Source of the DNA: an uncultured Proteiniphilum sp.
GTDB lineage: Bacteria; Bacteroidota; Bacteroidia; Bacteroidales; Dysgonomonadaceae
Assembly (NCBI GenBank): GCA_927407015.1
Contig: CAKMJT010000009.1
Span: forward strand, 30,126-94,125
Length of the DNA: 64,000 nucleotides
Direction of reading: 5' to 3'
Shown one piece after another: positions 37,564-46,654 of this stretch. Position 1 is the first letter of the stretch; every line of letters starts with the position of its first letter. The translations under genes and the position numbers were made by a program. The notes under the pieces were generated by a model. The model saw nothing but the letters and a program-made list of their open reading frames with translations, was not told where the DNA came from and did no database searches.

Positions 37564-38919
37564 ATGAAAAGAAATTTTGTGCTACTGATTACGCTGATGG
37601 TACTGGTAACTTCATGTTCGCAAGGTCCGAAATGGCAGGAACTTTTCAATGGAGAAGATCTGCAGGGATGGGAAAAGCTGAATGGTACTGCCGAGTACAG
37701 AGTGGAAGACAATGTGATCATCGGATTATCTCAGATGAATACACCCAACACCTTTCTTGCTACCACTGAGATGTATGATGATTTTATTCTTGAGTTCGAT
37801 TTCAAGGTTGACGATGGATTAAATTCGGGTGTGCAATTCCGGAGCAACAGCCTGGCAGATTATAAAGACGGCCGTGTGCATGGATATCAGTTCGAAATTG
37901 ATCCTTCCGATCGTTCCTGGACAGGTGGCATTTACGACGAAGCAAGGCGCGGCTGGCTCTATCCGATGAATTACAATCCCGAAGGTATGAAGGCATTTAA
38001 ACACGGTGAATGGAACAGTGCCCGCATCGAAGCCATCGGCAATTCCCTCCGTACCTGGGTGAACGATATTCCCTGTGCCGACCTGCTGGACAATACCACC
38101 GCATCGGGCTTTATTGCACTGCAGGTGCATTCAATCGGGAGTGCCGAACAGGAAGGCAAAACAGTGGCATGGCGCAACATCCGTATCCTGACCGAAGAGC
38201 TTGAGAAATATAAGATGCCTGATAACCAGGATGTAATGCAGATCAATCAGATCGCTAGCTCCATCTCGGAGCGGGAGGCCGCTGAAGGCTGGAAGCTGCT
38301 TTGGGACGGTAAAACCACTGAAGGATGGCGCGGTGCCAAGATGGATGATTTTCCCGATAAGGGATGGTCGATCGAGAACGGCATACTGAAGGTGCATAAA
38401 AGCGACGGAGGTGAATCCACCAACGGAGGCGATATTGTGACAACAAGGCCTTACAAGAATTTCATGCTGAAGGTCGATTTTAAAATCACCGAAGGAGCTA
38501 ACAGCGGGATCAAATATTTTGTGGATACCAATCTGAATAAAGGGGCAGGTTCAGCGATCGGATGCGAATACCAGATATTGGACGACAAAAACCATCCTGA
38601 TGCCAAAATGGGTGTCAACGGTAACAGAACACTCGGTTCGTTGTACGACCTGATTCCGGCTCCGAAAGACAAACCTTTCCGCAACGGATTTTTCAACACA
38701 GCCATGGTGGTAGTGGAAGGAAATCATGTGGAACATTGGTTGAACGGCGTAAAAATTGTGGAATATGAGCGCAATAACGATACCTGGAACGAGTTGGTAC
38801 AGACCAGCAAATACAAGGATTGGCCCAATTTCGGGAATGCTGAAGAAGGTCTTATTTTGTTGCAGGACCACGGCGACGAAGTGTGGTTTCAGAATATCAA
38901 GATTAAAGAACTTGAATAA
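37564..38919 (+). CDS. Tandem DUF1080 (3-keto-disaccharide hydrolase-type) lipoprotein
   Basis: About 451 residues from ATG 37564 (lipobox LVTSC); the longer open frame reaching back into the oxidoreductase gene is not a plausible start. Two DUF1080 concanavalin-like domains are in tandem: residues about 22-205 ([42 protein letters not shown]) and about 230-450 ([57 protein letters not shown]). Family members cleave 3-keto-glycosides made by the adjacent Gfo/Idh/MocA enzyme. Duplication within one chain is less common than single-domain forms and may handle different anomers. Followed by a strong terminator. Confidence 0.9.
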   Translation: MKRNFVLLITLMVLVTSCSQGPKWQELFNGEDLQGWEKLNGTAEYRVEDNVIIGLSQMNTPNTFLATTEMYDDFILEFDFKVDDGLNSGVQFRSNSLADYKDGRVHGYQFEIDPSDRSWTGGIYDEARRGWLYPMNYNPEGMKAFKHGEWNSARIEAIGNSLRTWVNDIPCADLLDNTTASGFIALQVHSIGSAEQEGKTVAWRNIRILTEELEKYKMPDNQDVMQINQIASSISEREAAEGWKLLWDGKTTEGWRGAKMDDFPDKGWSIENGILKVHKSDGGESTNGGDIVTTRPYKNFMLKVDFKITEGANSGIKYFVDTNLNKGAGSAIGCEYQILDDKNHPDAKMGVNGNRTLGSLYDLIPAPKDKPFRNGFFNTAMVVVEGNHVEHWLNGVKIVEYERNNDTWNELVQTSKYKDWPNFGNAEEGLILLQDHGDEVWFQNIKIKELE

Positions 38920-38939
38920 AGATAACATTCAAAGACAGA

Positions 38940-38964
38940 CCGCCGGTATTTCCGGCGGTTTTTT
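38940..38964 (+). terminator. Rho-independent terminator after the double DUF1080 gene
   Basis: A 7-bp CCGCCGG/CCGGCGG stem with a 5-nt loop, followed by six T, 20 bp after the stop codon. It closes the 36.1-38.9 kb operon. Confidence 0.9.
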
Positions 38965-38970
38965 GGTTGT

Positions 38971-39131
38971 TCAGCCGGACATGATACTACGGATACAAGT
39001 TTCCATATGCCGGTAATGGTTGGTGTAAATCGCACTTTGAAAACATTTCCCCATGGTTCTCCCTTACCATTGCCATCATAAAATCCATAAAGCGAAAGCG
39101 ATAATCCTGATTCATGTTTCCATTGGGGCAG
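38971..39131 (-). pseudogene. Fragment of a DUF5060-type domain
   Basis: The minus strand, downstream of the GH140 gene, contains an open stretch after a stop at 39132-39134 that reads PQWKHESGL, then YGFYDGNGKGEPWGN and VFKVRFTPTITGIWKL. The YDG-wkvRF-P-tGtW pattern is that of DUF5060, the N-terminal domain of many DUF4038-type glycosidases. There is no start codon and the frame runs into the terminator at 38940-38964, so it is a relic. Family call by eye; moderately sure. Confidence 0.5.
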
Positions 39132-39181
39132 TTATCAGTAACAGGATATCTCTGACGGGCTTTCTTTAATATATCTCCAGA

Positions 39182-40645
39182 CTATTCACGTTGTTTATAA
39201 GGTTTCCCAGGCGCGGGGTATTTATATTCCGCCTCGTCCAGTACCAGTATCCAGTCTATCGACTCGCCCTTGTCGGGGGAAATAAATGTCCGTTCCTTTC
39301 CGTCGTTGTCAAACGTACCAATCTTTGTTGCTTTTCCATCGCGCGGATTATACCACCATGCTTTTATTTTCTTGCCTTTGATGACGTTGGTACGTACGGA
39401 AAACTCGCGTCCGACGGGTGCATAGATCATCGCATAGGTTCCTGCTTCGTCGCGGGTAGCCGCAAAGCGGTAACGGCCTTCCCCCGGAACGGATGTGGCT
39501 ACTTTGTCGGTAACAATGATAGATGGATCGGGGATCCTGGTCAAAAAAGGCCGGGATTCCATCAACAAACGCCCGTATATCATCTGGCTGGCTCCTGGTT
39601 GGTGGATTGCCTCTTTCCATGGCATCAAAGGATTGTTGACGCCCTTACGTTTTTTGTCGGGATCGTACATTTGCCACACGGAATGATGGCCGTAAGTATG
39701 ACCAAAAGCGCCGTTAAACAAATCCCAGTAAAGCGGACGACGCACGTCGGCAGCGATAGAATGCCCCAACCGCGCGGCATTGAACGATAATGGATGGTCT
39801 TCGTAAAGAGGCTCTCCATCTACCACCGGTTTTGCCGGAGTTCGCCGGTAATCATCCAGAGTCTTACTGTAAGCGTCGGTGTAATCTGAACCATGACCGT
39901 TTTGACGCATATTAAAGTCAAGCCAAGGTTCGTTATGAAACCATTCCGACGATCCCTTGCCCCCCGAAGGATGAAATGTGACCAGGTGCTGTCCGCTTTC
40001 TATATCTTTCAATCCCTGTGCCATAGCCTCAATGATTGAACGTTGCCGGTCATTATCGATGTTACGGTCGCCTCCCAATATCCAGATAATCTTTTTATCC
40101 TTATATCTTTTGCTCAGGAATTTACCGTATTCAAAGGCATTTTCCGGGGTGAAAAAGGCAACTTTGTCGTCGTGCCAGTAGCGCCCCCAGGTTGGCAACA
40201 AGCCGACGTACATTCCCAATTCATTGGCTTTATCCACAATATAGTCCACATGATCCCAATAATCATTGTCTGGGCCGTCCTTGACGGCAGGACGCGACGG
40301 ATCAAGATTTTCAAGAGGCAAAAGATCATAGGGATTCGTAGCCACATGTCCGTCCAGTTCGGCAAGGGCAACGGCTTGTATCACAGTATAACCTTTTTTT
40401 GCCCTGTCTGTCAAGTAGATATCGGCATCTTCCCTATTCAGTCTGTGGAACAATTCCCAAGCCGTATCGCCCAGATAAAAGAATGGGGTTCCGTCTTCAT
40501 GTTGCAAAAAGCGTTTATTGTCCGACACTTTGAGTTTACCATGCGAAAAATCGACCGGTTTCCCTTTCCATTGCGCCATGCACGAAAAGGTAGCGACCGT
40601 GAATAAACCAATACATAAAAAATAACGTGTTTTCATATTTTTCAT
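39182..40645 (-). CDS. GH140-like apiosidase (DUF4038) with C-terminal collagenase-binding-type domain
   Basis: A 487-residue exported enzyme (signal [20 protein letters not shown]). It matches the DUF4038/GH140 family, whose characterised Bacteroides member removes apiose-linked side chains from rhamnogalacturonan II. Visible features: [42 protein letters not shown], the presumed acid/base Asp193 in [10 protein letters not shown], the presumed nucleophile Glu278 in [14 protein letters not shown], and [15 protein letters not shown]-terminal beta domain ([15 protein letters not shown]) is usual. Stand-alone gene in minus orientation, 43 bp downstream of the flavodoxin gene. Fits a pectin-degrading lifestyle; exact linkage unproven. 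Confidence 0.85.
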   Translation of the reverse strand: MKNMKTRYFLCIGLFTVATFSCMAQWKGKPVDFSHGKLKVSDNKRFLQHEDGTPFFYLGDTAWELFHRLNREDADIYLTDRAKKGYTVIQAVALAELDGHVATNPYDLLPLENLDPSRPAVKDGPDNDYWDHVDYIVDKANELGMYVGLLPTWGRYWHDDKVAFFTPENAFEYGKFLSKRYKDKKIIWILGGDRNIDNDRQRSIIEAMAQGLKDIESGQHLVTFHPSGGKGSSEWFHNEPWLDFNMRQNGHGSDYTDAYSKTLDDYRRTPAKPVVDGEPLYEDHPLSFNAARLGHSIAADVRRPLYWDLFNGAFGHTYGHHSVWQMYDPDKKRKGVNNPLMPWKEAIHQPGASQMIYGRLLMESRPFLTRIPDPSIIVTDKVATSVPGEGRYRFAATRDEAGTYAMIYAPVGREFSVRTNVIKGKKIKAWWYNPRDGKATKIGTFDNDGKERTFISPDKGESIDWILVLDEAEYKYPAPGKPYKQRE

Positions 40646-40687
40646 TTATGAGACTGTTTTTAGACATCGCTAAGGTAATGAATTGAT

Positions 40688-41188
40688 CTATATAAATTCT
40701 TTTTTCAGCTTCTCCACCCACTTTTCCAGCCGTTCCTGCGTCATGTCATACTCATTGTCCTCATCGATGGGCAACCCTACGAACATACCATCGATCACAG
40801 CCATGGAGTCGTCGTAAGTATAGCCTATGTCCGGTACTTGTCCCACAATTTGGGCCTTATCTTTGATTGCATCGTAAACCACTTTCATTGATTCGGCAAA
40901 GCTGGTGGAATATGATGCACTGTCTCCCAGAGCAAAAATGGCCACTTTTTTTCCGGTAAAATCCATCCTGGCAAAGGAGGGGAGAAAACCCTCCCAGTCA
41001 TCCTGCAGATCGCCTATGCCGGTGGTGGAAGTGCCGATGATATAGTAGGTATAATCTTTTATTTCATTGAGTGTGACGTCAAGTACATTGTATATATCAG
41101 CGCTTCCATCGAAAAGATCCTGCACCTGTCTGGCAACAGAGGCGGCATTCCCCCCTGATGAGCCGTACAGAATAGCTATTTTATTCAT
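40688..41188 (-). CDS. fldA: Flavodoxin
   Basis: A 166-residue FMN electron carrier of long-chain type. FMN phosphate loop: YGSSGGNAASVA (classical GSxTGNT with Ser-Gly-Gly-Asn here); aromatic stacking regions TSTTGIGDLQDDWEGFLP and ALGDSASYSTSFAE; C-terminal GLPIDEDNEYDMTQERLEKWV. Cytoplasmic single-electron donor, typically for pyruvate:flavodoxin oxidoreductase or biosynthetic enzymes. Divergent from the tRNA-Arg gene. Confidence 0.95.
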   Translation of the reverse strand: MNKIAILYGSSGGNAASVARQVQDLFDGSADIYNVLDVTLNEIKDYTYYIIGTSTTGIGDLQDDWEGFLPSFARMDFTGKKVAIFALGDSASYSTSFAESMKVVYDAIKDKAQIVGQVPDIGYTYDDSMAVIDGMFVGLPIDEDNEYDMTQERLEKWVEKLKKEFI

Positions 41189-41275
41189 TGTTGTTTGATC
41201 TCCGTATTTGTTTAAAGAATAAACATTTCAATCAGAAAAATGTTTGTCTCGGGAAACAGACAATCATTTTTTTCT

Positions 41276-41306
41276 TTTGTGGATAACCTGAAATATGCTA
41301 TTTTTG
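41276..41306 (+). promoter_or_regulatory. Promoter of tRNA-Arg
   Basis: TTTG at 41276-41279 and TATTTTTG at 41299-41306 with a 19-bp gap, an exact Bacteroidetes -33/-7 pair. Start would fall just before the tRNA at 41317. Confidence 0.65.
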
Positions 41307-41316
41307 TATCTGATTC

Positions 41317-41388
41317 GGCGCGGTAGTTCAATGGATAGAATAGAAGTTTCCTAAACTTTAGATTCGGGTTCGATTCCCGGCCGTGCTA
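41317..41388 (+). tRNA. tRNA-Arg (anticodon CCU)
   Basis: A complete cloverleaf by eye: acceptor GGCGCGG pairs with CCGTGCT, D stem GTTC/GAAT, anticodon stem GAAGT/ACTTT around loop TTCCTAA (anticodon CCT), T arm TCGGG/CCCGG with loop TTCGATT, discriminator A. The 3' CCA is not encoded, as usual in Bacteroidetes. It reads AGG codons. Confidence 0.93.
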
Positions 41389-41405
41389 CTGAATAAATCA
41401 TGCTG

Positions 41406-41430
41406 AATCCTATTATGCTTCAAGAGGGTT
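41406..41430 (+). repeat. 25-bp direct repeat, left copy
   Basis: AATcCTATTATGCTTCAAG-a-GGGTT, 17 bp after tRNA-Arg, matches 42306-42330 at 23 of 25 positions, offset exactly 900 bp. The two copies bracket a DUF1080 gene. Confidence 0.75.
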
Positions 41431-41510
41431 TCGCGGCCTGCTCAATGTGTAAATTTATAATTAAACTGCTTGCATAACTATAATCTATAATCTATTCAAA
41501 TTATACGCAC

Positions 41511-42302
41511 ATGAAATATTGTAATTTTTTTATTTTATTTGCTTTTATTGCAATGATCTTTTTCAGTTCCTGCAATCAGCAAAAAGAAAATGATGGAGAG
41601 TGGGTGCAACTATTTAACGGAGAAGATCTCAGTGGCTGGATACCCAAGATTGCCGGGTACGAAGTGGGAGAAAATTTCGGGAACACTTTTCGGGTGGAGG
41701 ATGGAATGATCAAGGTGCGTTATGATGCGTACGATTCGTTAAGAAACCGTTTCGGCCATCTTTTTTATCAGGATGAGCTTTCGAACTACAAACTCCGTGT
41801 TGAGTATCGTATCGTTGGAGAGCAATGTCCCGGGGCACCGGCATGGGCCTATAAAAATTCAGGAATCATGGTTCACGGACAGACACCTGGATCCATGGAG
41901 AGAGATCAGGATTTCCCCACATCGATAGAGGTACAGCTGCTGGGCAGCGATTCACTGGTACAGCGCACCAATATGAATGTATGTACCCCGGGTACGAATA
42001 TTGTGATGAACCAGGTACTGATTCTTGATCATTGTACCAATTCTTCATCAGATTTCTACTTTGGAGAAGACTGGATCACCGCCGAAGTGGAGGTGAGAGG
42101 GAATGAAGTGATCTATCATGTGATCAACGGAGATACGGTGCTTCAGTACAATCAGCCGCAACTGGATGAAAGAGATGCGACCTATGCCAGGCTGATTGAT
42201 CTGAACGGAGGTGATAAGATGTTGCACAAGGGTACCATCTCTCTGCAGAGTGAAGGACATCCGATAGATTTCAGGAAAGTAGCGTTGCAGCTATTGGATT
42301 AA
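41511..42302 (+). CDS. DUF1080 lipoprotein
   Basis: A 263-residue lipoprotein (lipobox FFSSC) with one DUF1080 domain: WVQLFNGEDLSGWIPKIAG, GHLFYQDELSNYKLRVEYRI, AWAYKNSGIMVHGQTPGSM, DFPTSIEVQLLGSD, and an end GTISLQSEGHPIDFRKVAL. It differs from the other three DUF1080 domains in the window, belonging to the subgroup with the NSGIMVHGQ motif. Unlike them it has no adjacent oxidoreductase. The gene stands alone between 25-bp direct repeats directly behind a tRNA, which suggests independent acquisition. Role in 3-keto-glycoside cleavage is inferred from the family. Confidence 0.87.
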   Translation: MKYCNFFILFAFIAMIFFSSCNQQKENDGEWVQLFNGEDLSGWIPKIAGYEVGENFGNTFRVEDGMIKVRYDAYDSLRNRFGHLFYQDELSNYKLRVEYRIVGEQCPGAPAWAYKNSGIMVHGQTPGSMERDQDFPTSIEVQLLGSDSLVQRTNMNVCTPGTNIVMNQVLILDHCTNSSSDFYFGEDWITAEVEVRGNEVIYHVINGDTVLQYNQPQLDERDATYARLIDLNGGDKMLHKGTISLQSEGHPIDFRKVALQLLD

Positions 42303-42305
42303 TCT

Positions 42306-42330
42306 AATTCTATTATGCTTCAAGGGGGTT
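42306..42330 (+). repeat. 25-bp direct repeat, right copy
   Basis: Second copy of the repeat at 41406-41430, beginning 4 bp after the DUF1080 stop codon. No homology continues on either side. Confidence 0.75.
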
Positions 42331-42439
42331 CCGGCGACGGATAGAGGCATAGAGATATCTCATAAGGATACATAAAGTGTCATTATAGTGTCAATATGTG
42401 CACTATAATTTTTTAAAACGAACAAAAAGATTGGAAAAG

Positions 42440-42470
42440 TTGCATAAAAATAATATTATGTATATTTTTG
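42440..42470 (+). promoter_or_regulatory. Promoter of the ammonium transporter gene
   Basis: TTG at 42440-42442 and TATTTTTG at 42463-42470 with a 20-bp gap. Transcription from about 42477 excludes the possible TTG start at 42468 and favours ATG 42519. Confidence 0.55.
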
Positions 42471-42518
42471 CAGCAATTTTCAATGAGATTGTATTACGTT
42501 TTAAATAATAATGACACG

Positions 42519-43844
42519 ATGAATGAGAAAAATTCAAAAAGGCGGTATATTGTTCCATTTATAGTAGTGGCTGCCGTAGCTCTTCTTGCGTTGATCCCGG
42601 TGGACTATGCCACCAAAGCAGCGGGAGAGGGCGAGATAAATCAAGCCGATACGGCATGGATGTTGATTGCTTCGGCGCTTGTGTTTCTGATGACACCCGG
42701 GCTGGCTTTTTTCTATGGAGGGATGGTCAGGTACAAGAATCTGGTATCCACCCTGTTGCAGAGTTTTATCCTCCTGGGGATCATCTCTATAGTCTGGTTT
42801 GTGGTTGGCTTCAGTCTTGCTTTTGGTGACAGTCTCGGTGGTTTTATCGGGAATCCGCTTACCTTTCTGATGTTCAAAAATGTGGGGTTTGAGCCAAATC
42901 CCGCGTTTGCCGCAACCATTCCCTTTGCCTTGTATGCTGTGTTTCAGCTGAAGTTTGCCATTATCACCCCTGCGCTGATCACCGGCGGAATAGCCGAAAG
43001 AATCCGTTTCTCATCGTTATTGCTTTTCGTTATCCTTTTCTCCATCTTTATTTACGCCCCTCTGGCACACTGGACATGGCATCCTGACGGATTCTTAAGA
43101 AACTGGGGAGTCCTCGATTTTGCCGGTGGAACGGTCGTGCACATCTCAGCCGGTTTTGCCGCTCTGAGCGGGGCGATGTTCCTGGGCAAGAGAAAGGATG
43201 GTGGTGACAGTAATCCCACAAATATCCCCTACATATTGCTGGGAGCAGGCCTGTTGTGGTTCGGGTGGTTCGGATTTAATGCCGGATCAGCACTTGCTGC
43301 CAATGAGGTGGCTGTTTCGGCATTCCTTAATACCAATCTGGCTTCCGCAACAGCCATGGTAGCCTGGTTACTGATGGACGGGGCTCGCGGTAAAAAGCGT
43401 TCCGCTGTGGGTGCTGCCATTGCCGCCGTGGTGGGGCTGGTGGCTATCACTCCGGCAGCCGGTTATGTCAATGCGGGACAAAGTATTTTTATCGGGTTTG
43501 CCGCATCGATGGTGAGCTATTTCGCGGTAAGGCTGAAATCGCGCAGTGGTATCGATGACACACTCGATGTGTTTCCATGCCATGGCCTCGGTGGTATCGT
43601 GGGAATGATCCTGACCGGTGTCTTCGCCGACGAGGTGGGGCTGATATACGGAGATCCGACCGTGTTTCTCTATCATTTGCTGGCGCTGGTTATCGTGAGT
43701 GTCTTTACCTTTGGCGGCACATTCCTGCTTTACAAGCTTACAGATCTCATCCTGCCTATGCGTGTCACAGAACTGCAGGAAGAGAGGGGGTTGGATGTCA
43801 CCCAGCATGGGGAAACAGCCACCGATATCCAGTCATCCTTTTAA
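42519..43844 (+). CDS. amtB: Ammonium transporter
   Basis: About 441 residues from ATG 42519. An Amt/Rh channel of eleven predicted membrane helices: the leader helix IVPFIVVAAVALLALIPV, the family motif TPGLAFFYGGMVRYKN with the phenylalanine gate, GFEPNPAFAATIPFALY, HWTWHPDGFLRNWGVLDFAGGTVVHISAG with the first pore histidine, and FPCHGLGGIVGMILTG with the second (CHG instead of the frequent HGVGG). It conducts NH4+/NH3. No glnB/glnK partner is adjacent. Stand-alone with its own promoter, convergent with pckA. Confidence 0.95.
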   Translation: MNEKNSKRRYIVPFIVVAAVALLALIPVDYATKAAGEGEINQADTAWMLIASALVFLMTPGLAFFYGGMVRYKNLVSTLLQSFILLGIISIVWFVVGFSLAFGDSLGGFIGNPLTFLMFKNVGFEPNPAFAATIPFALYAVFQLKFAIITPALITGGIAERIRFSSLLLFVILFSIFIYAPLAHWTWHPDGFLRNWGVLDFAGGTVVHISAGFAALSGAMFLGKRKDGGDSNPTNIPYILLGAGLLWFGWFGFNAGSALAANEVAVSAFLNTNLASATAMVAWLLMDGARGKKRSAVGAAIAAVVGLVAITPAAGYVNAGQSIFIGFAASMVSYFAVRLKSRSGIDDTLDVFPCHGLGGIVGMILTGVFADEVGLIYGDPTVFLYHLLALVIVSVFTFGGTFLLYKLTDLILPMRVTELQEERGLDVTQHGETATDIQSSF

Positions 43845-43865
43845 TGCCTCTTTTCACCAAAAAGA

Positions 43866-43893
43866 GAGAGGCTGTCTCAAAAGACAGCCTCTC
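43866..43893 (-). terminator. Terminator between amtB and pckA
   Basis: A perfect 12-bp stem (GAGAGGCTGTCT with AGACAGCCTCTC) and a 4-nt loop. On the minus strand five T follow the stem, so it serves pckA; it may also stop amtB transcripts from the other side. Confidence 0.85.
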
Positions 43894-43919
43894 CACAGTT
43901 GGTATCGATGCGATAATTC

Positions 43920-45512
43920 TTAGTCCAGTTGAGGTCCGGAAGGAATCAATGCAATAGCTGCATCGTTATCGCAATATTGTTTGAAGTTCTCGATGTACAT
44001 ACCGGCCAGTTTCTTGGCTTTGGCTTCCCACTCGCTCTTGTCTGCATAGGTGCTGCGCGGGTCCAGGATATCTGATACGCCGTTCAGTTTCACGGGAGCA
44101 GTCAGGTTCATGATGGGAACATGGAATGTTTCAGCTTTTTCGATCGATCCATCGATGATGGCGTCGATGATGGCGCGGGTATCCTTCAGTGAGATCCGTT
44201 TTCCGGTTCCGTTCCAGCCTGTATTCACCAGGTAGGCTTTGGCATTGTGCTTATTCATTTTTTCAGCCAGACGCTGGGCGTAAATGGTGGGGTGTACCGT
44301 GAGGAATGCTTCGCCAAAGGCAGGCGAGAAAGAGGGCTGCGGTTCAGTGATACCACGTTCCGTTCCTGCCAGCTTGGAAGTGAAACCGCAAAGGAAGTGG
44401 TACTGAGCCTGTTTTTCGTCCAGAATAGAAACAGGAGGCAATACACCGAAGGCATCCGCTGAGAGATAGATGATTTTTTTGGCATGTCCTGCACGCGAAG
44501 GAAGCACAATCTTGCTGATGTAGTAGATAGGATAAGATACACGGGTGTTTTCGGTAGTGGAACCATCCGTGTAGTCGATATTGCCTTCATCATCCACGGT
44601 AACGTTTTCCAGTAAGGCATCGCGACGGATAGCTCTCCAGATGTCCGGTTCGTTTTCTTCACTCAGGTTGATCACTTTTGCATAGCATCCGCCTTCGTAA
44701 TTGAACACGCCGTTATCGTCCCATCCATGCTCATCGTCACCAATCAGGTAACGCTTCGGATCGGCAGAGAGGGTGGTCTTACCTGTACCGGAGAGACCAA
44801 AGAAGATGGCTACGTCACCATCCTTGCCTACGTTGGCAGAGCAGTGCATGGAAGCAATACCGCGCAAGGGCAGATAATAGTTCATCAACGAAAAGATTCC
44901 TTTCTTCATTTCACCGCCGTACCAGGTACCGCCGATCACCTGCATTTTTTCGGTCAGGTCGAACAGGGTGAAGTTTTCAGAATTCAACCCGTGTTCCTGC
45001 CATTTGTCGTTGGTCGTTTTAGAGCCGTTCAAACAAACGAAATCGGGTTCGCCATAGTTGGCAAGTTCATAATGGGAAGGGCGAATGAACATGTTGGTCA
45101 CGAAGTGTGCCTGCCAGGCCACTTCCATGATGAAGCGCACTTTCATGCGGGTATCTTCGTTGGTGCCGCAGAAGGTATCAACCACATATATTTTATCTGA
45201 TTTGGAAAGTTGTTCGGTAACGCGTCCTTTGCAATAGTCGAATGCTTCTTTGCTGCAGGGACGATTGATAGTTCCATCCCACCAAAGTGTATCTTTGGTC
45301 ACATCGTCTTTTACAAAGTACTTGTCTTTGGGAGAACGACCGGTAAATTTACCGGTGTAAACGGCTGTTGCTCCTGTTTTAGTCACTTTAGCCCTTTCGA
45401 ATCCTTCGTTTGCCGGGTTCGTTTCATCCTGGAACAATGTCTCGTAGGAAGGGTTGTGTACGATCTCAAAATCGCCCACAATGCCATACTTGCTTAAATC
45501 TAAATTTGCCAT
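43920..45512 (-). CDS. pckA: ATP-dependent phosphoenolpyruvate carboxykinase
   Basis: A 530-residue cytoplasmic enzyme interconverting oxaloacetate + ATP and PEP + CO2 + ADP. Signature motifs: [20 protein letters not shown] (P-loop) directly followed by [13 protein letters not shown] (metal site), [28 protein letters not shown] near the C-terminus. In anaerobic Bacteroidales it usually fixes CO2 on the route to succinate/propionate. Single gene, own promoter candidate on the minus strand at 45584-45591, strong terminator. Confidence 0.97.
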   Translation of the reverse strand: MANLDLSKYGIVGDFEIVHNPSYETLFQDETNPANEGFERAKVTKTGATAVYTGKFTGRSPKDKYFVKDDVTKDTLWWDGTINRPCSKEAFDYCKGRVTEQLSKSDKIYVVDTFCGTNEDTRMKVRFIMEVAWQAHFVTNMFIRPSHYELANYGEPDFVCLNGSKTTNDKWQEHGLNSENFTLFDLTEKMQVIGGTWYGGEMKKGIFSLMNYYLPLRGIASMHCSANVGKDGDVAIFFGLSGTGKTTLSADPKRYLIGDDEHGWDDNGVFNYEGGCYAKVINLSEENEPDIWRAIRRDALLENVTVDDEGNIDYTDGSTTENTRVSYPIYYISKIVLPSRAGHAKKIIYLSADAFGVLPPVSILDEKQAQYHFLCGFTSKLAGTERGITEPQPSFSPAFGEAFLTVHPTIYAQRLAEKMNKHNAKAYLVNTGWNGTGKRISLKDTRAIIDAIIDGSIEKAETFHVPIMNLTAPVKLNGVSDILDPRSTYADKSEWEAKAKKLAGMYIENFKQYCDNDAAIALIPSGPQLD

Positions 45513-45583
45513 CTTTAAAAAATTTGGGGTTATTATGATATGAATGTATAAAACTCATTTTGATAAGTCCTAAAACAGTCTTA

Positions 45584-45591
45584 CAAAAATA
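45584..45591 (-). promoter_or_regulatory. Candidate -7 box of pckA
   Basis: CAAAAATA on the plus strand is TATTTTTG on the minus strand, about 70 bp before the pckA ATG. No well-spaced -33 element was found. Confidence 0.4.
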
Positions 45592-45716
45592 GACAAATTT
45601 CTTCAAACAGAAAAGCAATTAAAGAAATTTTTCTTTAATTGTGAGTTTTTTTCCCTCCAAAACCTATCAAAAAGCAAAAAAATGAGGGAAAAGTTAACCA
45701 AGGAACAGAAAATCAT

Positions 45717-45994
45717 TACCTTTGTTTTCCGAAAAAATCATTGAAATACTATCGAAACGTTTTTGTTCAGCAGGTCAGTAAAAGACCAACTTATTGGTCG
45801 TATGCCATCACGGGAACTATTTCCAATAGCGGGCACAGAACCTGTTTTTATGTGATGACTGGTTCAGAAATAGTATGACAAATATAATCGAAAGTGACTC
45901 ATTTGAATGAATCTGCATGTTGCACAGTATGCGATGAGGCGAAAATCGCTGCCTGGAATCATTGTGGGAAACGACCCTTTTGAATCAAAAAAAT
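45717..45994 (+). promoter_or_regulatory. Promoter and long structured leader of upp
   Basis: TACCTTTG at 45717-45724 would start a leader of about 260 nt before the upp ATG. Within it several complementary segments are seen: GACCAA/TTGGTC around 45784-45799, CATCAC (45803) with GTGATG (45852), ACTATTTC with GAAATAGT, and GAACC with GGTTC. The second and third cross each other, a pseudoknot-like arrangement. No known riboswitch was recognised, and no ORF is present in 45513-45994. Confidence 0.35.
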
Positions 45995-46654
45995 ATGGAA
46001 ATAAATAACTTTTCGGACAACAATTCGTTGCTTAACACTTTTATCCGTGAAATCCGGGATATTACCATTCAGAACGACAGGCTTCGTTTTCGAAGAAACA
46101 TCGAACGAATCGGAGAAATCATGGCCTATGAGATCAGCAAAAAACTCAGCTACAAGACAGTTGAAGTAACCACACCGCTGGATGTGGCTGAAGTGACTGT
46201 GCCCAATGAAGAGATAGTGATTGCCACCATTCTGCGGGCAGGCCTTCCTTTTCATCACGGCATGCTCAACTATTTTGACGGAGCGGAAAATGCGTTTGTT
46301 TCAGCATACAGAAAATACAAGGAGACAGGTCATCAATCTTTTGATATTCACATTGAATATATTGCTTCCCCATTGATAGAAGGGAAAACACTGATTCTGA
46401 CTGATCCGATGCTGGCTACAGGGAGTAGTATGGAATTAACATACAGGGCTCTGCTTACTAAGGGGACTCCTTCTCACATTCATATTGCCACCATTATTGC
46501 AAGCAGGCAGGCCGTTGACTACTGTGCCAAAAACTTTCCCGAGGAAAAAACGACCATATGGGCTGCTGCCATAGATCCCGGTTTGAATGAATCGTCCTAT
46601 ATCGTCCCCGGTATAGGTGATGCGGGCGACCTCTCCTATGGAGAGAAAAACTAA
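45995..46654 (+). CDS. upp: Uracil phosphoribosyltransferase
   Basis: A 219-residue pyrimidine-salvage enzyme forming UMP from uracil and PRPP, starting at ATG 45995 (MEINNFSDNNSLL); the frame is open from 45962. Motifs: TILRAGLPFHHGMLNYFD, the PRPP-binding loop LILTDPMLATGSSM, and the C-terminal uracil-binding VPGIGDAGDLSYG. Cytoplasmic. It ends convergently with the glycosyltransferase, the two reading frames overlapping by 4 bp. Preceded by an unusually long leader. Confidence 0.95.
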   Translation: MEINNFSDNNSLLNTFIREIRDITIQNDRLRFRRNIERIGEIMAYEISKKLSYKTVEVTTPLDVAEVTVPNEEIVIATILRAGLPFHHGMLNYFDGAENAFVSAYRKYKETGHQSFDIHIEYIASPLIEGKTLILTDPMLATGSSMELTYRALLTKGTPSHIHIATIIASRQAVDYCAKNFPEEKTTIWAAAIDPGLNESSYIVPGIGDAGDLSYGEKN

